This document shows, one piece after another, positions 33,648 through 42,235 of a stretch of DNA of 64,000 nucleotides. A program made the translations under genes and the position numbers. Position 1 is the stretch's first letter, and each line of letters opens with the position of its first letter. Below the pieces are notes generated by a model, which worked only from the letters and a program-made list of their open reading frames with translations, was not told the origin of the DNA and ran no database searches. The stretch is from CAIWHR01 sp963846855 (lineage in GTDB: Bacteria > Pseudomonadota > Gammaproteobacteria > Burkholderiales > Casimicrobiaceae): NCBI GenBank assembly GCA_963846855.1, contig CAWJXK010000003.1, positions 62,001 to 126,000 of the forward strand. The letters run 5' to 3'.

Positions 33648-35618
33648 TCAGCGCGCGGGAACTGCCGCCGAAAGCGTGTCGTCGTCGATCGCCGTTCCTC
33701 GCGGCGGCACGGTGCCGAGCCGGGTGCGCAAGGGGATGTAGGGCTGGCTCAAGAACTGCGCATAGACCATCGTGTTGGCGAGGACCTTCTTCACGTAGTC
33801 GCGAGTCTCGTTGAGCGGAATCGATTCGACCCAGATCGCGCCCTCGAGCGGGGCGCCGTTGCGCCATGCCTGCGCGCGATTGGGTCCCGCATTATACGCG
33901 GCGGCCGCGAGCGCCGGCTGGCGCGCGAGACGCTCCAGCCAGTACTTGAAGTAGAACGCGCCGAATTGCGTGTTGACGCCGACGTCGGCGATCTGCGCCG
34001 TCCGGTAGTCGGACCGGCCCATCTGCTTCGCGACCCAGCGCGCCGTCGCGGGCATGAGCTGCATCAGCCCGACCGCGCCGGCGGAGGACACGATGTCGGG
34101 CACGAAGCGCGATTCCTGGCGGGCGAGACCGAACAACAGCGCCTCGTCGACCGACTGCTCGCGCGCCGCCGCCGTGAAATGCTCGCGGAACGGCATCAGA
34201 TAGCGCATCGCGTAATCATGCTTCACCGAGGTGCGCTCTGCCGTATTGATGGCGCGATCGTAGAGGCCCGCCTGCCGTGCATATTCCGCGGCGACGTGCA
34301 GCGTCTCGTCGTCCTGCCCGCGCACGATGTAGCTCCATTCACGCACCGAGTCCAGCCGCATGTCGAGCTCGACGAGCTTGACCACGCGCTTCACGTCGGG
34401 GCGCGCGCCGAACGCGGCGAGCACGGCCGCCGTCGGCGGCGCCATCGCCGTGGATGTCGGCTCCACGCGCCGTCCCAGCGCCTCGGCCGACAGGACTCCG
34501 TAGAAATGCGGCTCGCCGGCGAGCGTCGCGTAGATAGCGTCCGCTTCCGCGGTGTTCCCGGCCGCGGCGAGCGAGCGCGCTTTCCAGTAGCGCCACGCCG
34601 GCTCCTGCGCCTGCGCCGCCGGCATCGCATCGATGGCCGGGGAAACCTCGGTCCACGTGCCGGCCCGCAACGCCGCGCGCACGCGCCAGGCGCGCTGGAC
34701 CTCGGAAAGCACCGCGCCCTCGGCCTCGCGATACCACTCGCTCGCTCTCGGATCGAGCTGACGCGCCGCGTGATAGGCGATGCGCGCGTTGCCGTAGAGG
34801 CGGTCGGCCTCGGGCAGCCGGCCGCGCTGCTTCTCCCAGGCCGCACGCACGCCCGCGGCGTCGGTGCGCGCCGCGCGCTCGAGCGCGTAGAGCGCCAGCT
34901 CGCGCCCGCCGCGCTGCTTCCACCGGAAATCTCCCTTGGCGAGCGTGCGCGCCGGATCGCGCTCCGTCCGCAAGAGCTCCGCCCCGGTCATCCGATCGTC
35001 CGGCGCGAGATCGATCGCGAGCGTCTGCGCGAGGCGCACGTTTCCGGCCTCGGTGGCGAGCCGAAACCGCGCGATCCGATCCGCGGGCGTGATGTCGCCG
35101 CGCGTGATCAGCGCCGCGAACAGCGGCTCGCACGCCTCCGGCGTGGTCTGGCCCGTCGCATACAGCGTCTTCGCCGACTCGAGCGCCGACTCGCCGTCCC
35201 GCTGCCGGCGCATCTGGATCGCGTAGCACGTGAGCTCCAGGTCCTCGCCCGCCTGCGGCGGATACAAAGCGGCAAACGCGGTCCACTGACCGTGCTTGCC
35301 GAGCGATTTCAGCCATTCGACGCGCAACCGGTCGGCGAGCGGCGTGTTCGGCCAGCGCGCGAAATACGCCCGGATCTCGTCGTCGCCGGCGCTGTCGAGC
35401 CGGGCCTTCAATTCCCAGTATTCGACGTAAGGCTGGAGCGGGTAGCCGGAGAACTTGCCGACCATCGCGTCGAGCCTCGCCCGCTCGCCATGCTCGTAGG
35501 CCGTGCGCGCGGCCACGAAATCGGCGTCGGATGCCGCAAAGGGCGCCGGCGGCTCCGCCCCGCAAAAGGTCGAGAACAGCATCGATGATGCGGCGAAAAA
35601 CGGCAAAAATCGGGTCAT
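33648..35618 (-). CDS. slt: Soluble lytic murein transglycosylase (Slt70 type)
   Basis: Periplasmic enzyme that cleaves peptidoglycan glycan strands with 1,6-anhydro product formation, 656 aa. A signal peptide (MTRFLPFFAASSMLFSTFCGA) is followed by a long alpha-superhelical domain (about 25-460) rich in Ala/Arg repeats, then a C-terminal SLT domain. The catalytic Glu is in GLARQESRFVPD near residue 502, followed by SSAGAVGLMQLMPATA and AAYNAGPNRAQAW. The ATG at 35618 is one of two close Met codons; the signal peptide fits it best. Divergent from purE. Confidence 0.93.
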   Translation of the reverse strand: MTRFLPFFAASSMLFSTFCGAEPPAPFAASDADFVAARTAYEHGERARLDAMVGKFSGYPLQPYVEYWELKARLDSAGDDEIRAYFARWPNTPLADRLRVEWLKSLGKHGQWTAFAALYPPQAGEDLELTCYAIQMRRQRDGESALESAKTLYATGQTTPEACEPLFAALITRGDITPADRIARFRLATEAGNVRLAQTLAIDLAPDDRMTGAELLRTERDPARTLAKGDFRWKQRGGRELALYALERAARTDAAGVRAAWEKQRGRLPEADRLYGNARIAYHAARQLDPRASEWYREAEGAVLSEVQRAWRVRAALRAGTWTEVSPAIDAMPAAQAQEPAWRYWKARSLAAAGNTAEADAIYATLAGEPHFYGVLSAEALGRRVEPTSTAMAPPTAAVLAAFGARPDVKRVVKLVELDMRLDSVREWSYIVRGQDDETLHVAAEYARQAGLYDRAINTAERTSVKHDYAMRYLMPFREHFTAAAREQSVDEALLFGLARQESRFVPDIVSSAGAVGLMQLMPATARWVAKQMGRSDYRTAQIADVGVNTQFGAFYFKYWLERLARQPALAAAAYNAGPNRAQAWRNGAPLEGAIWVESIPLNETRDYVKKVLANTMVYAQFLSQPYIPLRTRLGTVPPRGTAIDDDTLSAAVPAR

Positions 35619-35718
35619 GACGATCATTGTCGGCGACAGGTGTGCCCTCGGGCAAGTCCGGCATCGCGCCGACACGCCGCGAAACGCTGTGACCCGGCGG
35701 GGCGAACGTCGGTTCGGG

Positions 35719-35727
35719 TGCTAAAAT
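35719..35727 (+). promoter_or_regulatory. Candidate extended -10 promoter of purE
   Basis: TGCTAAAAT (TG-n-TAAAAT), about 78 bp upstream of the purE ATG, in the 186-bp divergent region between the transglycosylase and purE genes. No good -35 box is seen, as is usual for extended -10 promoters. No PurR-type palindrome is evident. Confidence 0.45.
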
Positions 35728-35804
35728 TCCGTGCAAACAATGCCGTGCGCCCCGGCGATGCGCGAGATGCGCGCGGCGCGCGGAGCCGATCGGAGGGAGA
35801 ACCG

Positions 35805-36326
35805 ATGCCACAACGCAAGAGTGCGCCGCAGGTGGGAATCGTGATGGGAAGCGACAGCGACTGGGACATCATGCGCCACACGGCCGCCCAGCTGGACGCC
35901 TTTGGAATCGCGTACGAGGCGCGCGTCATGTCGGCGCACCGCATGCCGGACGACACGTTCGAGTACGCCGAAGATGCGCTTCCGCGCGGGCTGCGCTGCA
36001 TCATCGCCGGTGCCGGCGGCGCCGCGCACCTGGCGGGGATCATCGCGGCGAAGACGACCGTGCCGGTACTCGGCGTTCCGGTGCCATCCAAATACCTGCG
36101 CGGCGAGGATTCGCTCTACTCGATCGTGCAGATGCCGAAGGGCATTCCGGTCGCCACGTTTGCGATCGGCGAGGCCGGCGCCGCGAATGCCGGTCTGTTC
36201 GCCGCGGCGCTGATCGCTGCGACCGATCCCGGCGTCGCCAAGAAGCTCGCCGCATTCCGGGTGAAGCAAACCGCCGCCGCGCGCGCGATGCGGGTCCCGC
36301 CCGAGGGCGGCAAGCCGCAGAACTGA
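35805..36326 (+). CDS. purE: N5-carboxyaminoimidazole ribonucleotide mutase
   Basis: Purine synthesis, class I PurE, 173 aa. The signature GIVMGSDSDWDIMRHTAAQL binds the ribonucleotide phosphate; SAHRMPDDT carries the mobile catalytic His; AGAGGAAHLAGIIAAKTTVPVLGVPVPSKYLRGEDSLYSIVQMPKGIPVAT is the core. The ATG at 35805 has GGAGGGAGA upstream. A class I PurE normally needs PurK, which is usually the next gene; here the next gene is convergent and unrelated, so purK must be elsewhere. Confidence 0.95.
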   Translation: MPQRKSAPQVGIVMGSDSDWDIMRHTAAQLDAFGIAYEARVMSAHRMPDDTFEYAEDALPRGLRCIIAGAGGAAHLAGIIAAKTTVPVLGVPVPSKYLRGEDSLYSIVQMPKGIPVATFAIGEAGAANAGLFAAALIAATDPGVAKKLAAFRVKQTAAARAMRVPPEGGKPQN

Positions 36327-36414
36327 TAATCGTCGTCGCCGTCGGGCCAAAGGGGGAAAGGCGCCGGGTTCGGTCCTCCACGGAAATTGAGCCTGGCCGC
36401 ATTGCCTCGCTTCG

Positions 36415-37083
36415 TCACTTCCCGCGTTTCGCCTGCGCAGCCGATTTTTCTGCGGGGGTGTCGCGCGCCGCTCCAATCGGCAGTCCCGCGATCCTCGCGT
36501 ATTCCGGATCGTCGAAACGGCACCCGGCCGCCGCGAATTCCGCGGCCATCTGCGTCGCATCCGCGCCCCAGAAAAGCTCGTTGCCGAGCGCGAGCGTCGG
36601 AACGCCGAATACGCCGCGCGCAATCGCCTCGTCCGTGTTCCGGCGCAACTCGTCCTTGACCGCGGGCATCGCGATGCGCTCGCTCGCGTCGGGCATCCCC
36701 AGCGCCGCCGTGAGCTCCGCCCACTCGATCGGGAGGTCGGGGAGCCGGCCGTCGCGCCAGACGAAGCGGAAGATGCTGTGCACCGCCTCGGGCGACGAAT
36801 CGCACGCGACGGCGAGCCGCAGCAGCGGCAGCGGATTGAAGGGATGCTCCGGCGGGAACTTGAGCGGAATGGCGAGCCGCCGTGCCTGCCAAAGGCAGAA
36901 GCGGTAGGTGAACGTCCGCTTGGCGGCGATCTCAGCCGGGCCTTTCTGCCCATGCGCGCCGAGCAGGCCGGCGAACAGGACCGGCTTGTACCGAATCGAG
37001 ATCCGCGGCGCAAGCGAAGCGAGCTGCTCGCTCTGCAGATAGGAGAACGGCGAAACGAAATCGAAATACCAGTCGGCGATCAT
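36415..37083 (-). CDS. 2-hydroxychromene-2-carboxylate isomerase family protein (DsbA fold)
   Basis: 222 aa, kappa-class GST/DsbA-like fold. The N-terminal WYFDFVSPFSYLQSEQL carries the catalytic Ser position of the NahD family, and VFGVPTLALGNELFWGADATQMAAEF is the thioredoxin cis-Pro segment. NahD acts in naphthalene breakdown, but most relatives have no known substrate and the neighbours here suggest acyl-CoA or general detoxification. Last gene of the long leftward liu run. A second, broken relative lies at 46092-46244. Confidence 0.85.
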   Translation of the reverse strand: MIADWYFDFVSPFSYLQSEQLASLAPRISIRYKPVLFAGLLGAHGQKGPAEIAAKRTFTYRFCLWQARRLAIPLKFPPEHPFNPLPLLRLAVACDSSPEAVHSIFRFVWRDGRLPDLPIEWAELTAALGMPDASERIAMPAVKDELRRNTDEAIARGVFGVPTLALGNELFWGADATQMAAEFAAAGCRFDDPEYARIAGLPIGAARDTPAEKSAAQAKRGK

Positions 37084-37112
37084 CGCTCAACGGCCTCGGC
37101 GCGGCGAGCGCA

Positions 37113-37331
37113 TCAGGACGCCTTGGTCGAGCGCGCGCGACGCGCCGGGAGCGCCGCCCACACCGCGAGCTTCGCCGCATCGTCGAGGACGCTCCACGCG
37201 GCGATCTCGTCCAGCGTGCGAAAGCACCCCGTGCACACATTCGCGACCGGATCGAGGACACAGACGCTGATGCACGGCGACGCGACGCCCTTGCCGGCGT
37301 GCCGCACACGCTTTCCGGAACCTTGGCTCAA
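37113..37331 (-). CDS. DUF1289 small protein
   Basis: Small protein with SPCISVCVLDPVANVCTGCFRTLDEIAAWSVL, the complete DUF1289 pattern (four Cys, probably a metal site), unknown function. The start is uncertain: a TTG at 37331 (72 aa) or a GTG at 37307 (64 aa). An in-frame start further upstream would read through the dispersed repeat and is unlikely. It follows a repeat cluster and precedes the isomerase gene by 29 bp. Confidence 0.8.
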   Translation of the reverse strand: MSQGSGKRVRHAGKGVASPCISVCVLDPVANVCTGCFRTLDEIAAWSVLDDAAKLAVWAALPARRARSTKAS

Positions 37332-37534
37332 GATCCCCCCACGCTTGCGGCCTCTTTGGCCAATTCGGCCGCTGCGCTGCCCTCTGACGCAGCGCAATTC
37401 CAAGCGGCCTCTTTGCACGCGTGAGGCATCCGGGGCCGCTGCGCGTCGGCCGCCGCCCGCGCTCGCGGACGCGCCCTTCGGGCCTGGGCTTCGCCCCGCT
37501 CGCGCAGGTGTCCTTGGGACGGCCCGGCGGCGCT
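37331..37534 (-). repeat. Diverged copy of the dispersed repeat
   Basis: This stretch begins with CCCCCCACGCTTGCGGCCTC-TTTGG-CAATTCGGCCGCTGCGCTGCCC, as in the 17105-17202 copy, then diverges (GACGCAGCGCAATTCCAAGCGG). It ends with TCCTTGGGACGGCCCGGCGGCGCT, the tail of the 86-bp unit. The middle (37420-37505) is GC-rich filler with GAGGCATCCGG, also seen in the MITE-like element. It looks like a composite of two repeat fragments. It begins within a few bases of the DUF1289 start. Confidence 0.75.
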
Positions 37535-37706
37535 CATGGTCCCCCCACGCTTGCGGCTTGCGCCGCTGCGCTGCCCCCGAAGGGGGCGCAATTCGCGCCT
37601 TGGGACGGCCCGGCGGCGCTCATGGTCCCCCCACGCTTGCGGCTTGCGCCGCTGCGCTGCCCCCGAAGGGGGCGCAATTCGCGCCTTGGGACGGCCCGGC
37701 GGCGCT
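37535..37706 (-). repeat. Two identical tandem 86-bp repeat units
   Basis: Units 37535-37620 and 37621-37706 appear identical base for base. Each contains CCCCCCACGCTTGCGGC, a hairpin CCCCCGAAGGGGG within GCGCTGCCCCCGAAGGGGGC, and CGCCTTGGGACGGCCCGGC. On the minus strand each unit begins ATGAGCGCC and is open as MSAAGPSQGANCAPFGGSAA, a peptide often seen in misannotated Burkholderiales ORFs. The second unit overlaps the stop of the HMG-CoA lyase gene. The hairpin could act as an attenuator or RNA-stability element between liuE and the downstream genes. Confidence 0.9.
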
Positions 37707-38626
37707 CATGCCGATGGCGGCAGCGGTAATTTCGCCGCCAGCGCGCGGGCGACGCGCGACACGGGCGGGCGGCCGAGGAAATCCGAGATGAACTGTCCGG
37801 CGGCGCGCAGCGTCGTGAGGTCGACGCCGGTGTCGATGCCCATGCCGTCGAGCAGATAGACGACGTCCTCGCTCGCGACGTTCCCCGTGGCGCCTTTCGC
37901 ATACGGACATCCGCCGAGCCCCGCGACCGAGCAGTCGAACGTCGCGACGCCCATTTCGAGCGACACATAGAGATTCGTGAGTGCCTGTCCATACGTGTCG
38001 TGGAAGTGACCGGCGAGCGCCGACACCGGCACGCGCTTCGCGACCGCCGCGATGAGCGCCCGCGTGCGGCCCGCGGTGCCGGTGCCGATGGTGTCGCCCA
38101 GCGACACTTCGTAGGATCCCGCCTCCCACAGCGCCGCGGCAACTTCCGAGACCTGCTCCGGATCGACGTCGCCTTCGTACGGGCAGCCCAGCACGCACGA
38201 GATGTAGCCGCGCACGCGCACGCCGTTTGCTTTGGCCGCGGCGTAGATGGGTCGCGCGCGCTCGAGGCTTTCCGCAATCGAGCAGTTGATGTTTTTTCGC
38301 GAGAACGATTCCGTTGCCGCGACAAACACGGCGACTTCGTCCGCCCCCGCGGCAAGCGCCGCCTCGAAGCCCCTGAGATTCGGCGTCAGCACCGGGTAGC
38401 GGACTCCCGGCTTTCGACGGATACGCGCCATCACGTCGGCCGCGTCCCCCATCTGCGGCACCCATTTCGGCGACACGAACGCGGTCGCCTCGATGGCCGC
38501 GAAACCGGCGTCGGTCAGCTTGTCGATCAGCGCGACCTTGACGTCGGTGGGCACGCTCGCGGACTCGTTCTGCAGGCCATCGCGCGGCCCGACCTCGACC
38601 AGCCGTACGCTTGCGGGCATTCCCAT
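37706..38626 (-). CDS. liuE: Hydroxymethylglutaryl-CoA lyase
   Basis: Cleaves HMG-CoA to acetoacetate and acetyl-CoA, the last step of leucine degradation. 306 aa, TIM-barrel of the DRE-metallolyase group. RLVEVGPRDGLQNE holds the Asp-Arg-Glu motif; GHFHDTYGQALTN supplies the metal His pair; SVAGLGGCPYAKGATGNVASED contains the catalytic Cys and is diagnostic of HMG-CoA lyase. The ATG at 38626 overlaps the upstream stop (TGATG). The stop overlaps the repeat units. Known as mvaB in older usage. Confidence 0.95.
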   Translation of the reverse strand: MGMPASVRLVEVGPRDGLQNESASVPTDVKVALIDKLTDAGFAAIEATAFVSPKWVPQMGDAADVMARIRRKPGVRYPVLTPNLRGFEAALAAGADEVAVFVAATESFSRKNINCSIAESLERARPIYAAAKANGVRVRGYISCVLGCPYEGDVDPEQVSEVAAALWEAGSYEVSLGDTIGTGTAGRTRALIAAVAKRVPVSALAGHFHDTYGQALTNLYVSLEMGVATFDCSVAGLGGCPYAKGATGNVASEDVVYLLDGMGIDTGVDLTTLRAAGQFISDFLGRPPVSRVARALAAKLPLPPSA

Positions 38627-39568
38627 CAGTAGCCTCGCTCCCGATCGAAGAGCCCCGTCACCGCCTCGCCGCGCTCGAGGCAGCCGATCTTCGCCGCAAT
38701 CTGCGCAACCGCGTCCTTCGGAACGGTCAGCCCGGAGACGTGGGGTGTGACCACAACACCCGGATGGCCCCAGAAAGGATGATCCGGTGGCAGCGGCTCG
38801 TCCGCGAACACGTCGAGCGTCGCGCCGGAAAGCTTGCCGCTGTCGAGCAGCGCCAGAAGGTCGCCATCCACCATCGTGCGCCCGCGGCCGACGTTGACGA
38901 CGTGAGCGCCGTCGGCGAGTCGATCGAGCGCGGCCGCATCGATGAGACCCGTGGTCGCCGGCGTGAGCGGCAAGGCGTTCACCAGGAAATCCAGGCCAGC
39001 GAGGAAGGCATCGAGCCGGTCGCGGCCAGCGAAGCAATCGACGCCATCGATGCATCGTTGCGTCGTCGCATAGCCGCGCACCGCGAACCCCTGCGCGGCG
39101 AGCGCCGAGGCGATCGCGCCGCCGATGACGCCGAGGCCCAGTACGCCGGCGCGCACATCGCCCGGCGCGCGTTCGCGCTGCGGGTCCCAGCGTGATTCGC
39201 GCTGCTGCCGCGCGTACATGTCCATCCGCTGCGTCAATCGGAGTGCCGCCGCGAGAACGAAGCGGGACATCGGCTCCGCCATTCCCGCGTCCTCAAGGCG
39301 GACTACCGGCACGCCACGGGGCAGGTTCGGCAGCCGCAACAGATGGCCGACACCGGCGCTCGCGGTGAACACCGCCTTCGGCGACGGCTGCACGTCGAAG
39401 ACGGCGCGGCAAGGCTCCGCAAGCACCACGTAGTCGGCCGGAGGCTCAGGACCCTGCACAGGCATGACCGGGCTCGCGCCGCGACACGTGCGCATCCGGA
39501 AGCGCGGCTCGGAAGAGGTCCATCCAAGGCTGCGCTTCGGCGGCGGAAAGTGTGACGACGACGTGCAT
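38626..39568 (-). pseudogene. ghrA: GhrA-like glyoxylate/hydroxypyruvate reductase with an apparent frameshift
   Basis: D-2-hydroxyacid dehydrogenase family. The main frame (ending 38626) has VLGLGVIGGAIASALAAQGF (Rossmann), VNVGRGRTMVDGDLL, the catalytic Arg/Glu region and TPHVSGLT, ending FDRERGY as in E. coli GhrA. Its N-terminus is missing from that frame. It is found one frame away from an ATG at 39568: MHVVVTLSAAEAQPWMDLFRA, running to a TGA at 39446. The frames meet near 39476-39484 in CGCGGCGCG. Dropping one base gives 313 aa, the family length (312 in E. coli). The downstream frame alone might still be translated from an internal start. Confidence 0.8.
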
Positions 39569-39588
39569 GGAGAAAGGGCGGGGAAAGT

Positions 39589-41598
39589 CTACGCCGCGTC
39601 GACATCGACGAGATCGGCGCCCTCGCCGACGCGCTCGCCGGCGCGAAAGTTGACGGCGCGGACGACACCCTCGGCCGGCGCGACGATCGTGTGCTCCATC
39701 TTCATCGCTTCGAGGATCACCAGCGGCGCCCCCTTCGCCACGCGGTCGCCGACCTTGACCATCACGGCAATCACCGTTCCCGACATCGGCGCGATCAGGT
39801 GTCCGCCGCGCGCCTCTTCCTCGCCGGCATGCGCGAGCGGGTCGACGAGCCGCAGGCGCCGGTGTGCGCCGCCGATGAACACGTGACGCATTTCCCCCAG
39901 CGGGACAACGGTGGCCGTGTGCTCGCCGCTGCCGCTGACGATCGCGAGCCGCCCGTCTCGCTCGGACCAGCGCGCCGTCACCGGACCGGAAGGAAGGTCC
40001 GCGCGCCAGCTCTCGCCGTCGCGGCGCAATGAAATGTCGTACGTCGCGTCGCCCTCTGCGAACCGGAGCGCGATCGCGTGGGAAGTGCTGCCGAGCCACC
40101 ACGGATCGACGACACTCCACGGCGAGTGCGGATCGCTCGTGCTTCGCGCGGAAGCCTCCCGCTGCCGGATCATCGCGCCGACCTCGGCAAGCGCCGCCGC
40201 CAGGAGCGCTGACTCCGGCAACGGCGTGGTCGGCGGGAACAATTCCGCGCGGTTTCGCTCGATGAGGCCGGTGTCGACGCGGCCCGACGCGAAGGCGTCG
40301 TGCGCGACGATCCGTTGCAGCAGCGCGATGTTGGTCGCCACGCCGGCGATCTCGTATTCTGCCAGCGCCTCGGACATGAGGCGCAGCGCCGACGCGCGAT
40401 CTTCACCGTGCACGATGAGCTTGGCGATCATCGGGTCGTAGTACGGCGATATCGCGTCGCCCGCGCGCACGCCCGTGTCGACGCGCACCGATGCGCTCGC
40501 GGCCGGCGCGCGCAGATGGGCGAGCGTGCCGATCGAGGGCAGGAACCCGCGCTCCGGATCTTCCGCGTAGATTCGCGCCTCGAGGGCATGTCCGTCGATC
40601 GCAAGCTCGTCCTGCCTCTTCGGCAGCGGCTCTCCGGCGGCGACGCGCAGCTGCCATTCGACGAGATCGAGGCCCGTAATCATCTCGGTCACTGGATGCT
40701 CGACCTGGAGGCGCGTGTTCATCTCCATGAAGTAGAACGCCCCGTCGCGCGCGAACGTGTCGGCGGCGATGAACTCGACGGTTCCCGCGCCGACATAGCC
40801 GATTGCGCGCGCGGCGGCAAGCGCCGCCTCACCCATCGCGCGGCGATGCTCCGCCTTCATCCCCGGCGCCGGCGCTTCCTCGAGCACCTTCTGGTGACGG
40901 CGCTGCACCGAGCAGTCGCGCTCGAAGAGATACACGACATTGCCCTGCGTGTCCGCGAACACCTGGATCTCGATGTGACGCGGCGCCGTCAGGTATTTTT
41001 CGACCAGCACGCGCGCGTCACCGAACGAAGACTTCGCCTCGCGCTGCGCGGACGCGTGCGCCGCCGCGAATTCACCGGCGGCGTTGACGACCTTCATCCC
41101 CTTGCCGCCGCCTCCCGCGGTCGCCTTGATCAGCACCGGGTAACCAATCTTCCCGGCCTCCTTCGCCAGCAGCTTCGCATCCTGGTCGTCGCCGTGATAG
41201 CCCGGCACCAGCGGAACCTTCGCGGCCTCCATGATCCGCTTCGCCGCGGACTTCGAGCCCATCGCGGCGATCGCGGCGGGCGGCGGTCCGATGAAGACGA
41301 CGCCGGCGCGCCCGCACGCGGTGGCGAAGGTCTCGTTCTCGGACAGGAACCCGTAGCCCGGATGAATCGCCTTCGCGCCGGACTTCTTCGCGATCGCGAG
41401 GATCGCATTGCCGTCGAGATAGCTCTCGCGCGGCGGCGGCGGTCCGAGACGGAACGCCTCGTCGCAGGCGGCGACGTGCAGCGCCTGCGCATCGGCGTCG
41501 GAATACACGGCGACGGTGCGGATGCCCATCCGCCGGGCGGTGCGCGCGACGCGGCAGGCGATCTCGCCGCGATTCGCGATCAGGATCTTGTCAAACAT
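39589..41598 (-). CDS. liuD: Methylcrotonyl-CoA carboxylase alpha subunit (biotin-containing)
   Basis: 669 aa, the biotin carboxylase and biotin carrier of 3-methylcrotonyl-CoA carboxylase. Biotin carboxylase domain 1-450: ILIANRGEIACRV, AIHPGYGFLSEN, ATAGGGGKGMKVV (ATP loop), FMEMNTRLQVEHPVTE. A BT-type linker domain follows, then the biotinyl domain with EAMKMEHTI (biotin Lys near residue 630). The start ATG at 41598 overlaps the DUF4126 stop. Its partner is liuB. BioB, BioD, BioC, BioH and BioF in this window supply the cofactor. Confidence 0.96.
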   Translation of the reverse strand: MFDKILIANRGEIACRVARTARRMGIRTVAVYSDADAQALHVAACDEAFRLGPPPPRESYLDGNAILAIAKKSGAKAIHPGYGFLSENETFATACGRAGVVFIGPPPAAIAAMGSKSAAKRIMEAAKVPLVPGYHGDDQDAKLLAKEAGKIGYPVLIKATAGGGGKGMKVVNAAGEFAAAHASAQREAKSSFGDARVLVEKYLTAPRHIEIQVFADTQGNVVYLFERDCSVQRRHQKVLEEAPAPGMKAEHRRAMGEAALAAARAIGYVGAGTVEFIAADTFARDGAFYFMEMNTRLQVEHPVTEMITGLDLVEWQLRVAAGEPLPKRQDELAIDGHALEARIYAEDPERGFLPSIGTLAHLRAPAASASVRVDTGVRAGDAISPYYDPMIAKLIVHGEDRASALRLMSEALAEYEIAGVATNIALLQRIVAHDAFASGRVDTGLIERNRAELFPPTTPLPESALLAAALAEVGAMIRQREASARSTSDPHSPWSVVDPWWLGSTSHAIALRFAEGDATYDISLRRDGESWRADLPSGPVTARWSERDGRLAIVSGSGEHTATVVPLGEMRHVFIGGAHRRLRLVDPLAHAGEEEARGGHLIAPMSGTVIAVMVKVGDRVAKGAPLVILEAMKMEHTIVAPAEGVVRAVNFRAGERVGEGADLVDVDAA

Positions 41599-42235
41599 CG
41601 GTCAGCGGTCCCGGCGCGGGCGGCGGGCTTCCGGCACGCTTTCCGAACGCGCCGCGGATGAACCGCCAGAGTTTCGGTATGAGCCACGCCATCAGCGCGA
41701 CAAGGCACGCGAGCACGACGAGCGCCGCGAGCGGATGCACGAATGCGAGCCACAGGAGCGTTCCGACCGTGAGCTCCTCGCCGAACGACGCGGCCCAGTT
41801 CGAGAACGGCTCGGGCGAGGTGTTGATGAGCGCGCGGCTCCCGGATTTCGCGAGGTGGCTGCCGGCAGCGAGCGATCCGCCCAGGATGGCCGCCGCCAGC
41901 GTCGCGGCCGCCGAAGAGTCGCCGAACACGCTCGCCGCGAGCGCGGCGCCCGCCGGGATCCGGATGAACGTATGCACGACATCCCAGGCCGAGTCGAAAA
42001 TCGGAATCTTGTCCGCGAAGAATTCGACGCAGAACATGAATCCCGAGGCAGCCAGCACCCAGGGATGCGCCAGCACGACGAGTCCGCCCGGCAGCTCGAC
42101 CCAGTGAAGATAGCCGAGCCCACCGACGATGAAGAGCACCGCGTAGAGGCGGACACCGCTCGCCCAGCCGAGCACCGCGGCAAGCGCGATCAGCTGCCAC
42201 GTGTCGAATGGCGCGAGGCCCGTCGCCAAATTCAT
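41591..42235 (-). CDS. DUF4126 membrane protein
   Basis: 214 aa with about five membrane helices and the DUF4126 opening (LGWASGVRLYAVLFIVGGL) and AILGGSLAAGSHLAKSGSRALINTSPEPFSNWAAS. Function unknown. It sits inside the liu operon between liuC and liuD with 4- and 8-bp overlaps at both ends, so it is co-translated with the carboxylase. A role as an anchor or transporter for pathway acids is possible but unsupported. The ATG at 42235 is preferred over one 9 codons upstream. Confidence 0.85.
   Translation of the reverse strand: MNLATGLAPFDTWQLIALAAVLGWASGVRLYAVLFIVGGLGYLHWVELPGGLVVLAHPWVLAASGFMFCVEFFADKIPIFDSAWDVVHTFIRIPAGAALAASVFGDSSAAATLAAAILGGSLAAGSHLAKSGSRALINTSPEPFSNWAASFGEELTVGTLLWLAFVHPLAALVVLACLVALMAWLIPKLWRFIRGAFGKRAGSPPPAPGPLTDV

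Noticed and set aside
37534..37708. Peptides MSAAGPSQGANCAPFGGSAA... open through both tandem repeats, as a possible small protein family.
   Set aside because: The reading frame follows from the repeat itself, which has hairpin structure and is intergenic. I treat it as a DNA/RNA repeat, not a protein.
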